Shown here: in pieces, positions 1 through 5,972 of the stretch | How the letters are laid out: every line of letters begins with the position of its first letter | How positions within the stretch are numbered: the stretch's first letter is position 1 | Source of the DNA: Spirochaetales bacterium | GTDB taxonomy: Bacteria > Spirochaetota > Spirochaetia > ARS1246 | Length of the DNA: 18,330 nt | Direction: 5' to 3' | NCBI GenBank assembly: GCA_016930115.1 | Contig: JAFGHN010000088.1 | Span: 1 to 18,330, forward strand | Made by a program: the position numbers and the translations under genes | The notes under the pieces: model-generated | The model's input: the letters and a program-made list of their open reading frames with translations, nothing else | What the model was told of the DNA's origin: nothing | Database searches by the model: none

Positions 1-46
1 CCATGCCCGATCGTATCGACATCCTGTCGGCAAAATCTGAAGAGAC

Positions 47-100
47 AAAAAAAGAGGAGCCGTTTGTCAGGCGAATTCGCACCCGCCCGTCAGCTCCTCT
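47..100 (-). terminator. Intrinsic terminator of the rplM-rpsI operon
   Basis: On the minus strand an 8-bp perfect stem (AGAGGAGC at 93-100 read in reverse, pairing with GCTCCTCT ending at 53) is followed by a run of seven T (47-53). The 32-base interior holds a further self-complementary GCGAATTCGC (71-80) that can stack as an inner hairpin. It lies about 20 bases after the rpsI stop, exactly where the operon should end. Seen directly; function inferred from the stem plus T-run pattern. Confidence 0.85.
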
Positions 101-119
101 CTCACACTGTGATACGGTA

Positions 120-512
120 TTACCGTTTGGAAAACTGGAATCTTCTCCTGGCACCGCTTCTTCCATATTTCTTCCTCTCAACCATCCGGGGATCCCTGGT
201 GAGAAATCCATTTGCTCTGAGAGGTTTCCTGTTCGATTCTTCCGCGGCGACAAGCGCCCTGGAAATACCGTGCCTGCATGCCCCGGCCTGCCCGGTTGGT
301 CCTCCGCCCTTGGTGGTTATGACAATATCATATTTGCTCAGCGAGTCGGTCACTTCCAACGGCTGTTTTACCACATAAAGGAGACTCGGATTAGAAAAAT
401 AGTCTTCCGCCTTCTTCCCGTTTACCTCTATTTCTCCACTACCCGCCCGTAGAAATACGCGGGCAACGGCTGTTTTCCTTCTTCCCGTTCCTAATGCCAA
501 GTTTTCCGCCAC
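120..512 (-). CDS. rpsI: 30S ribosomal protein S9 (uS9)
   Basis: This is the complete S9 protein of the small ribosomal subunit (130 aa), which sits in the head of the 30S particle with its basic C-terminal tail reaching the P-site tRNA. The family signatures are all visible: GTGRRKTAVARVFL near residue 8, the central GGGPTGQAGA motif, and the terminal KKYGRSGARRRFQFSKR with the invariant final Lys-Arg. The start is a GTG at 512, preceded at a proper distance by AGGAGAGGAG. A longer in-frame extension exists upstream but runs antiparallel to no known S9 sequence and overlaps the end of rplM. It lies 16 nt downstream of rplM, the standard bacterial rplM-rpsI pair, and is followed by an intrinsic terminator. 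Confidence 0.97.
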   Translation of the reverse strand: MAENLALGTGRRKTAVARVFLRAGSGEIEVNGKKAEDYFSNPSLLYVVKQPLEVTDSLSKYDIVITTKGGGPTGQAGACRHGISRALVAAEESNRKPLRANGFLTRDPRMVERKKYGRSGARRRFQFSKR

Positions 513-528
513 GCCTGTAACTCCTCTC

Positions 529-957
529 CTATATTTCGATCTTTTCCGGTTGTTGGGCACCGTGGGGATGCCTGCCGTCCGCATACACCTTTGCGTTGGT
601 GTATAGTTTTCTCCCGAGTCTTCCCTTTGGGAGCATTCCGCGTATCGCATGCTCAACCGGAAACACGGGTTTTCGCTTGATAACTTTTTCAAAACTTTCC
701 GACGTTAATCCGCCGGGGTATCCCGAGTGCCGTATGTATTCCTTCTGATGGCTCTTTCGCCCGGTCACAACGACTTTCGCCGCGTTTATGACTATCACGT
801 AATCACCAACCTCCTGATGCGGCGTAAACAGAGGTTTGTGCTTGCCGCGAATAAGCTCCGCGGCCTTTGCGGCAACTTTGCCAAGGACCTTCCCGTCCGC
901 GTCAATGAGGTACCATTTGCGCACTACCTCCCGCGGCTTTACAAATATCGTTTTCAT
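529..957 (-). CDS. rplM: 50S ribosomal protein L13 (uL13)
   Basis: This is full-length L13 (142 aa), an early-assembly protein of the large ribosomal subunit. The sequence shows the typical opening KPREVVRKWYLIDADGKVLG, the GKHKPLFTPHQEVGDYV segment, the family signature around IRGMLPKGRLGR and the closing YADGRHPHGAQQPE. The ATG at 957 has a GAGG Shine-Dalgarno about nine bases upstream. It is the first gene of a two-gene operon with rpsI. A promoter-like sequence lies 43-71 bases upstream (1000-1028), so this pair is probably transcribed independently of the small membrane gene ahead of it. Nothing unusual is seen in the protein. Confidence 0.98.
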   Translation of the reverse strand: MKTIFVKPREVVRKWYLIDADGKVLGKVAAKAAELIRGKHKPLFTPHQEVGDYVIVINAAKVVVTGRKSHQKEYIRHSGYPGGLTSESFEKVIKRKPVFPVEHAIRGMLPKGRLGRKLYTNAKVYADGRHPHGAQQPEKIEI

Positions 958-999
958 GTATGAGAACCTCGTTATCGTTATCTAACAGCGTAAGGCGAA

Positions 1000-1028
1000 A
1001 TATTCACACAATGCGGGGATAATGTCAA
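1000..1028 (-). promoter_or_regulatory. Candidate sigma-70 promoter for rplM-rpsI
   Basis: On the minus strand a perfect TTGACA (-35, 1023-1028) is followed after 17 bases by GAATAT (-10, 1000-1005). A TG one base upstream of the -10 gives an extended -10 (TGTGAATAT), which would compensate for its weak match to TATAAT. The predicted start leaves a leader of roughly 35-40 nt before the rplM ATG. Seen in sequence; activity inferred. Confidence 0.6.
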
Positions 1029-1089
1029 GAAAAACTGCCAAATGTGCAAAGAAACGAGCAAAAGCCGAAAGCCGCCGGTTTGGGCGCCG

Positions 1090-1353
1090 CTACTCGCTAC
1101 TCCCCTTTTCCTCCCCGGTCCCTTCCGCTTCGGCTTTTTCCTCTTCTTCCTCTTTTTTCGCTTCAATCCTGTCCCGGATATCGGCGACACCGATAAGAAT
1201 CGCAATCAATCCGATGAAAAGCGCAACAAGCGGAATGCCCCCCTTCAGGACCTGCAGCACTTCGTCCCACCAGAAAAGGCCCCAGCCCTCAAGCGGAAGG
1301 ACTGAATACACGGCAAAGAGAACACAGATGACACCTACGATCAGTGCAACCAT
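1090..1353 (-). CDS. Small two-helix membrane protein with acidic/Lys-rich tail
   Basis: I do not recognise a named family. The 87-residue protein has a hydrophobic segment at about residues 2-20 (VALIVGVICVLFAVYSVL), a Trp-rich turn (GWGLFWW), a second hydrophobic segment at about 39-56, and then a charged tail of Glu, Lys and Ala that ends in GSSE. The tail should be cytoplasmic or loosely structured. The ATG at 1353 is chosen because AAGAGGAG sits eight to nine bases upstream; an in-frame TTG at 1377 lies upstream of that ribosome site and is unlikely. It is transcribed toward rplM but separated from it by 132 bases carrying an rplM promoter. A TTGACT/TAGAAT pair upstream (1383-1415) has too long a spacer (21) to be called a promoter. 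Function unknown. Confidence 0.8.
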   Translation of the reverse strand: MVALIVGVICVLFAVYSVLPLEGWGLFWWDEVLQVLKGGIPLVALFIGLIAILIGVADIRDRIEAKKEEEEEKAEAEGTGEEKGSSE

Positions 1354-1487
1354 AGCTTTCTCTCCTCTTATCAGCAAAAGTTATTCTACATTAACAAAAT
1401 CGGCGAGTTAGTCAAGGTCTGTTATGGCGCGGGGAAGTTTGCATATCCCGCATCAAATTGCGTATCTTCTGGCGAGAGGCGCCAACA

Positions 1488-1685
1488 ATGAGACTGAGCA
1501 TCGATATCAGCCGGTGTATCGGCTGCGGCCTGTGCGAAGAAACACTGCCGGGTGTAGTGGTGACCGGGATGTTGACGGCCAGGGTTGTTAATCCGGAAAT
1601 ACCCGCGTATTTGGCTGAAACGGCGCGTGAGCTGGTTGAATACTGCCCTGCGGAAGCCTTGTCCATAGAAAAAGACGCTACCTGA
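1488..1685 (+). CDS. Small ferredoxin, single [4Fe-4S]/[3Fe-4S] cluster
   Basis: This is a 65-residue soluble ferredoxin and the only complete plus-strand gene in the window. The cluster ligands are visible as C10-x2-C13-x2-C16 in SRCIGCGLCEE and C53 followed by Pro in EYCPAEAL, the one-cluster pattern of Thermotoga- and Bacillus-type ferredoxins. All four cysteines are present, so a [4Fe-4S] cluster is expected. The ATG at 1488 follows GAGAGG at a nine-base distance; an in-frame ATG at 1458 lies too far upstream of the conserved beginning. No partner reductase lies nearby, so its redox partner cannot be deduced. Its 3' end overlaps the 3' end of the convergent membrane-protein gene by eight bases, and I see no terminator between them. 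Confidence 0.88.
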   Translation: MRLSIDISRCIGCGLCEETLPGVVVTGMLTARVVNPEIPAYLAETARELVEYCPAEALSIEKDAT

Positions 1686-1974
1686 AACGCGACCTCACAA
1701 TCATGATGATAAAAGCCACCGTAAAGAACGCATACGGAAGATTGGTCAGCAGGAGCGTTACGATTGGAATACCGAAGAGAAGCGTTTCCTTTGTCAGTAT
1801 CCCGAAGAACTGAAAGGTGGAGTACATAATCCCACCGTATCTGAGTATCACCCCCATGATTACGAAGAGCCAGGCGCTGTCACGGGTCATGGACCAGAGC
1901 ACTATCGCGAAGAATGTCGCTAACGCACCAACGCCCAGTTTTACGATGAGAGCAACGAGCTCGGCTGTTTCCAT
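1678..1974 (-). CDS. Small membrane protein, three predicted helices
   Basis: I do not recognise a family. The 98-residue protein is almost wholly hydrophobic, with helices at about residues 5-27, 33-50 and 64-92, the last possibly two short helices, and a basic C-terminus (RSRFR) that suggests a cytoplasmic end by the positive-inside rule. The ATG at 1974 has the AGG of GGGGTAGG as a ribosome site that overlaps the stop of the preceding gene (eight bases between genes), so it is co-translated with the aminotransferase-like protein. It is the last gene of the long operon that starts at the LolA-like protein. No intrinsic terminator follows, and its stop overlaps the opposing ferredoxin gene. 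Confidence 0.78.
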   Translation of the reverse strand: METAELVALIVKLGVGALATFFAIVLWSMTRDSAWLFVIMGVILRYGGIMYSTFQFFGILTKETLLFGIPIVTLLLTNLPYAFFTVAFIIMIVRSRFR

Positions 1975-1982
1975 ACAAAAAC

Positions 1983-2786
1983 CTACCCCGCAGCGAAACG
2001 CTTCTTCAGATACGATACCTCTCCGGGTGTGAACTCTCCCGGGATGATGCTCGGCCCGGGATATCGCGGCGCGAGCAGAATTCCGTTTTCGAGCATCTCG
2101 TTGAAAAGCGGGGCGAACCCCGCCTCTTCCATGTTCAGTGTAAGGTACGGCCCCTTCCTTGACCAGATCGAAAAGGAGTCAAAATAAACCCAGCGCGACC
2201 TTTCACACCCCTCGATGTACCGCAATAACTCGAATACTGATTTCTTCAAAGCGGCAAGAGACAGCGGCGAACAGTCATCCGACTGAGGGACCTCCTCCCC
2301 CGGTTTCTCGCGAAAAGCCAAGACCGCCGGACCCGGAGGGACGGAAAGCGGGAGCACCGGAAGGAGAAGGGGTGCATCGAAAGCCTCGCCCTCCAGGAAC
2401 GGCCGCCAAAGGCTGAGTTTGCCGGCGCCGCTTTCCGGAAGCCCGGGATCGCAGATATCGGCTTGCGTCAGCGTCGTCCGCACATGGCGGCCGGCGGCGT
2501 AAAGGGCCCTCTCTTCACTCGTGTAGATACGTACTTCCAGGACGCCGGGTATCAATTTCCGTACAGCGCCCGCCGTTTGCAGGGCGTATCTTGAAGGGTA
2601 CGGCGCTATCTGGCCGCGGGAAAGGGTCTTTTTCATCTCCAGTACTATCCGCGGCTGGCCATGGCCCAGAATCGCGTGGCCGCCGTCCTGGTAAAAATCG
2701 AGGAACCTCTTCCCGGAATCGCCGTAGAGCCGGTATCCCCGGGCTCTGCGATAGGCAGGAATTTGTGCGTGCGAGGGTTTGTACAT
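1983..2786 (-). CDS. Shrunken class-III aminotransferase-like protein, probably non-catalytic
   Basis: The 267-residue product resembles the two ends of glutamate-1-semialdehyde aminomutase and other class-III PLP aminotransferases, which are normally 400-450 residues. Residues 18-55 (YRLYGDSGKRFLDFYQDGGH then ILGHGQP) match the N-terminal small-domain segment, and TSEERALYAA near residue 90 sits where the phosphate-binding SGTEA loop is expected. The last 40 residues (NGILLAPRYPG onward) match the C-terminal segment. The large domain between them is mostly missing, and no lysine in a GGG-type PLP-binding context is visible. I therefore infer a pseudoenzyme or a protein with a new role, though the reading frame is intact and not a simple decayed gene. 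Its ATG directly abuts the gatB stop (TAGATG), implying translational coupling to GatCAB. A remote alternative is a different PLP-fold protein. Confidence 0.75.
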   Translation of the reverse strand: MYKPSHAQIPAYRRARGYRLYGDSGKRFLDFYQDGGHAILGHGQPRIVLEMKKTLSRGQIAPYPSRYALQTAGAVRKLIPGVLEVRIYTSEERALYAAGRHVRTTLTQADICDPGLPESGAGKLSLWRPFLEGEAFDAPLLLPVLPLSVPPGPAVLAFREKPGEEVPQSDDCSPLSLAALKKSVFELLRYIEGCERSRWVYFDSFSIWSRKGPYLTLNMEEAGFAPLFNEMLENGILLAPRYPGPSIIPGEFTPGEVSYLKKRFAAG

Positions 2787-4238
2787 CTACTTGAGCTTTG
2801 CACGGAGCAGCTGTATCGCCATGGCCGGATTCGCCTTTCCCTTTGTTTTTTTCATCACCTGTCCCATAAGAAACCCGATGGCCTTTTCCTTTCCGTTTTT
2901 GTAGTCCGCCGCCGAGTCAGGATTCTCAACGATAACTTCGTCAACGGCTTGGGCGATGGCATCGGAATTGTCAATCTGGATCAGGCCCTTCTCTTCTATG
3001 ATGGCCAGAGCATCTTTCCCTGTGTCCGCCATGTCCACGAACACTTCTTTTGCGATTTTCCCGCTGATCTTCCCCGCATCGACAAGATCGATAAGACGGC
3101 GAAATGCCCGGGCATCAACGGCAAGCTCATCGACGCCGATCGAACGCTGGTTAAGATACTTCTTCACTTCCGCGAGGATGAAGTTCGATATCCGCTTTGG
3201 CTCCGGATGACCGGCGGCCGCCGCCTCAAAGAAATCAGCCATTGCCGCCGACGAGGTGAGATTGAGCGCGTCCTGTTCGGTAATTCCATACTCTCCGATA
3301 TAACGCCGCCTTCGCTCTGCTGGGAGCGCTCCCACCCGCGCTTTCAGCGCATCGATCATCTCGCGGCTTATCGAAATCGGTTTGAGATCGGGCTCGGGGA
3401 AGTAACGATAGTCCGAGGCCTCCTCCTTGGCCCGCTGCAGCACGGTGATGCCTTTCGCCTCCAGATACCCGCGGGTTGTTTTCCCGGCCACCTCGAGCAA
3501 GAGCCGGCTTTGCTCCCATTCCCGCACCTGCCGCTTTACTTCGTACTCCAGCGCGTTCCGGATGGACCTGAAAGAGTTCATGTTTTTAATCTCGGCTATG
3601 GGAGTCGCGTACTTTTTCCCGTCCTCATAAACCCAGAGATTTATGTTTGCGTCGCAACGGAGAGACCCCTCTTCCATGTTGCAGTCCGATACTCCCACGG
3701 CCCGGAGTATCTCTCTGATCGCCTGGACATAGGCAGAGGCTTCCTGCGGAGCACGCAGGTCGGGCTCGGAGACGATTTCCAGAAGCGGGGTGCCGCATCT
3801 GTTATAATCGAGATAGCTCACCGACCTTCCGTCATCGGGATGAATGTTCTTTCCGGCATCCTCTTCCATGTGGACTCTGATGATCCGCACTCTCCTCAAA
3901 GACCCATCGGATGCGGGGATATCGATATGGCCGCCGGTGCATATCGGCATGTCAAACTGGGAGATCTGATATCCTTTTGGCAAATCCGGGTAGACGTAGT
4001 GCTTCCTGTCGAACTTGGTTACCCCGGCGATATCGCAATCCAGCGCAAGCCCCGCCAGGATCGCCGCCTCAATCATCGCCGAGTTCGTCACAGGGAGAGA
4101 GCCCGGAAGTCCCATACAGACGGGACAGACCCTGGAATTCGGCTCTCCGCCAAAAGTATTGGGACAACGGCAGAATGCTTTTGACCGGGTTTGAAGCTGG
4201 ACGTGCACCTCGCACCCGATGACTACTTCGTACTTCAT
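2787..4238 (-). CDS. gatB: Asp-tRNA(Asn)/Glu-tRNA(Gln) amidotransferase subunit B
   Basis: GatB (483 aa) is the tRNA-binding kinase subunit of GatCAB. It phosphorylates the side-chain carboxylate of mischarged Glu-tRNA(Gln) or Asp-tRNA(Asn), which is then amidated with ammonia supplied by GatA. The N-terminal EVHVQLQTRSKAFC opening is clear. Cysteines 23, 25, 38 and 41 (AFCRCP and RVCPVC) form the zinc-site type found in many GatB proteins. The cradle motifs VSYLDYNRCGTPLLEIVSEPD and ASDYRYFPEPDL follow, and the C-terminal YqeY-like tail domain ends with GKANPAMAIQLLRAKL. The ATG at 4238 overlaps the gatA stop as ATGA and has GGGAG upstream; a GTG seven codons earlier is less likely. Order gatC-gatA-gatB is canonical. 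Full length, no defects. Confidence 0.97.
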   Translation of the reverse strand: MKYEVVIGCEVHVQLQTRSKAFCRCPNTFGGEPNSRVCPVCMGLPGSLPVTNSAMIEAAILAGLALDCDIAGVTKFDRKHYVYPDLPKGYQISQFDMPICTGGHIDIPASDGSLRRVRIIRVHMEEDAGKNIHPDDGRSVSYLDYNRCGTPLLEIVSEPDLRAPQEASAYVQAIREILRAVGVSDCNMEEGSLRCDANINLWVYEDGKKYATPIAEIKNMNSFRSIRNALEYEVKRQVREWEQSRLLLEVAGKTTRGYLEAKGITVLQRAKEEASDYRYFPEPDLKPISISREMIDALKARVGALPAERRRRYIGEYGITEQDALNLTSSAAMADFFEAAAAGHPEPKRISNFILAEVKKYLNQRSIGVDELAVDARAFRRLIDLVDAGKISGKIAKEVFVDMADTGKDALAIIEEKGLIQIDNSDAIAQAVDEVIVENPDSAADYKNGKEKAIGFLMGQVMKKTKGKANPAMAIQLLRAKLK

Positions 4239-5689
4239 CCGGCGTGCTCCCGTTCCCACGAATACGCGGTCTCCAACAGCGTCATTTCACAAAAGCGCCT
4301 CCCTGTAAGCTGCACCCCCACGGGAAGACCGTCCGATGTCCTGCCGCCCGGAAGCGAAAGAGCCGGCGATTTTGTAAGGTTGGCCGGTGTCGTGCAGATG
4401 TCCGTCAGGTACATCGCAAGCGGGTCATCCACTTTCTCCCCCAGCCTGAAAGGCGGTGTGGGAGAGGTCGGCGAGGCGAGAAGGTCCACCTCCTCGAATA
4501 CCGCGTCCATGCGCTGCTGGAGCAATGCGCGCACTCCCTGGGCCTTTTTGTAGTAGGCGTCGTAGTATCCCGATGAAAGAACATAGTTGCCGATCAGGAT
4601 TCTTCGCTTCACCTCGGGTCCGAACCCCTCTTCGCGCGTTTTCTCGTACATCGCATCGAGATTCTCCGCGCCCGCGGCCCGCCGGCCGTATTTCACGCCG
4701 TCGAACCTCGAAAGGTTAGAGCTCGCCTCTGCCGGCGCGATGATATAGTACATTGCCACGCAGGCGTCGAGCACGGGAATCGAAATGACCCGTGTCTTTG
4801 CCCCGGCGGACTCGAGCCACCTGCGGAATTCGTCAAAAACCTGGAGAACTTGCGGATCCACAGCCTCGCTGACCAGTTGCCCGGGAATACCTATCGTCAG
4901 CCCCGAAAGCGAACGCGCCCGGAGAGGCCCGGCGTTCTCGAAGCCCGTCTTCTCGCTGGTCTGGTCACGGGGGTCCACGCCTGCAGCGGCGACGGACAGC
5001 ACCAGTTGGAGGTCCTCCACCGAGCGCGCGAGAAATCCGATCTGATCGAGAGAAGAGCCGAACGCGACGAGTCCGTATCTGGAAAGGGTGCCGTAGCTGG
5101 GTTTCAGGCCGTAGACACCGCAGAAGGAGGCCGGCAGCCTGACCGACCCGCCGGTATCGGAGCCGAGGGCGAAGGGCGCCTGTTTTGCGGCGACAAGCGC
5201 GGCCGAACCACCAGAGCTGCCGCCGGCGGTCCGGTCGCGGTCATGGGGATTCCGGACGGCGCCGTAGCAGGAGTACTCGCAGGAGGATCCCATGGCAAAC
5301 TCGTCCATGTTCGCCCGGCCGAGAAACACCGCGCCGGCCGCCTCCAGCCTTTCGATGACGGTTGCCGAATACGGCGCCCGGTAACCTTGCAGGATATTGG
5401 AGGCGCAGGTGGTGAGCCTGCCTGCAATCTGAATGTTGTCTTTGACGGCGATTGGCAGACCGAGGAGCTTCCCGTGCCCGCCGGCGGCCCGTGCTTCATC
5501 GGCCTTTCGCGCCTGTTGCGCAGCATCCGCAAAGAACTCGACGTAACCGTTCACCGGTTTCTCGTTTGAGCTGTCCTCTTCCCAGGCGTTCCGGAACGCC
5601 TCCACAAGCTCGACCGAGGAAACCTCTCCGGCCTGAAGAGCTCTTCGCATTTCGCTCAGAGTGAGCCCGTTCAACCGGCGGTCATTCAT
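4235..5689 (-). CDS. gatA: Asp-tRNA(Asn)/Glu-tRNA(Gln) amidotransferase subunit A
   Basis: GatA (484 aa) is the amidase subunit that hydrolyses glutamine and passes ammonia to GatB. It belongs to the amidase-signature family, and the Ser-cisSer-Lys triad can be placed: Lys83 in GLPIAVKDNIQ, cis-Ser158 in TAGGSSGGSA and nucleophile Ser182 in GSDTGGSVRLPASFCG. The spacings (75 and 24 residues) agree with known GatA enzymes. The start is set at the second of two adjacent ATGs (5692 and 5689), since MNDRRLNGLTL matches the family beginning; there is only a weak ribosome site, and translation is probably coupled to gatC, whose last codons it overlaps by eight bases. The usual length supports this start. 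The 3' end overlaps gatB by four bases. Confidence 0.97.
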   Translation of the reverse strand: MNDRRLNGLTLSEMRRALQAGEVSSVELVEAFRNAWEEDSSNEKPVNGYVEFFADAAQQARKADEARAAGGHGKLLGLPIAVKDNIQIAGRLTTCASNILQGYRAPYSATVIERLEAAGAVFLGRANMDEFAMGSSCEYSCYGAVRNPHDRDRTAGGSSGGSAALVAAKQAPFALGSDTGGSVRLPASFCGVYGLKPSYGTLSRYGLVAFGSSLDQIGFLARSVEDLQLVLSVAAAGVDPRDQTSEKTGFENAGPLRARSLSGLTIGIPGQLVSEAVDPQVLQVFDEFRRWLESAGAKTRVISIPVLDACVAMYYIIAPAEASSNLSRFDGVKYGRRAAGAENLDAMYEKTREEGFGPEVKRRILIGNYVLSSGYYDAYYKKAQGVRALLQQRMDAVFEEVDLLASPTSPTPPFRLGEKVDDPLAMYLTDICTTPANLTKSPALSLPGGRTSDGLPVGVQLTGRRFCEMTLLETAYSWEREHAG

Positions 5690-5972
5690 CATCGATATCC
5701 AGAATACGGGGAACGACAAAATGGCCGTCCTGGAACTCAACGGCAAGAGATTCGAGCACCTCGCGGTTGAATGCAGGGGCCGAGTCATCACGCCGCAGAT
5801 CTTCTGGAGTCACCGAGGCCTTGAGATCCGTATCGACCGCATCATATCCGCCAAGAACCTCAAAGTAGCTGAGTATGTTCTCGAGCTGCGAGGCGAGGCT
5901 TTGCTCTTCGTCGGGCTCGAGTTTGAGCCTGGAGAGCTTCTGTAAATTCCTCATGGTCTGCTTATCGATCAT
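5682..5972 (-). CDS. gatC: Asp-tRNA(Asn)/Glu-tRNA(Gln) amidotransferase subunit C
   Basis: GatC (96 aa) is the small subunit that wraps around GatA and GatB and stabilises the complex. The helical N-terminus (LQKLSRLKLEPDEEQSL), the middle LENILSYFEVL and the closing LRRDDS...FVVPRIL are the family's recognisable conserved pieces, and the length is typical. The ATG at 5972 lies inside the last codons of the helicase gene (11-base overlap, ATGATCGATAA). A GGAG stands 13 bases upstream, a loose ribosome site, so coupling to the helicase gene is likely. Presence of gatCAB implies the organism uses the indirect pathway for Gln-tRNA and/or Asn-tRNA; which one cannot be told from this window. Confidence 0.95.
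   Translation of the reverse strand: MIDKQTMRNLQKLSRLKLEPDEEQSLASQLENILSYFEVLGGYDAVDTDLKASVTPEDLRRDDSAPAFNREVLESLAVEFQDGHFVVPRILDIDDE

Noticed and set aside
3..119. Possible start of another gene at the left edge
   Set aside because: The plus frame from base 3 is antisense to rpsI, and the minus-strand ATG near 24-26 has no ribosome site and only a few codons in the window.
1383..1415. TTGACT and TAGAAT on the minus strand upstream of the small membrane gene
   Set aside because: The spacer is 21 bases, too long for a sigma-70 promoter, and no better -10 lies at 16-18 bases.
1436..1462. GCGGG/CCCGC inverted repeat between the small membrane gene and the plus-strand ferredoxin
   Set aside because: Only five base pairs with a long loop and no T-run on either strand; not a convincing terminator or operator.
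2661..4184. 507-codon open frame on the plus strand opposite gatB
   Set aside because: It is a shadow of gatB codon usage; the product has no recognisable domain, and the minus strand encodes full-length GatB with all motifs.
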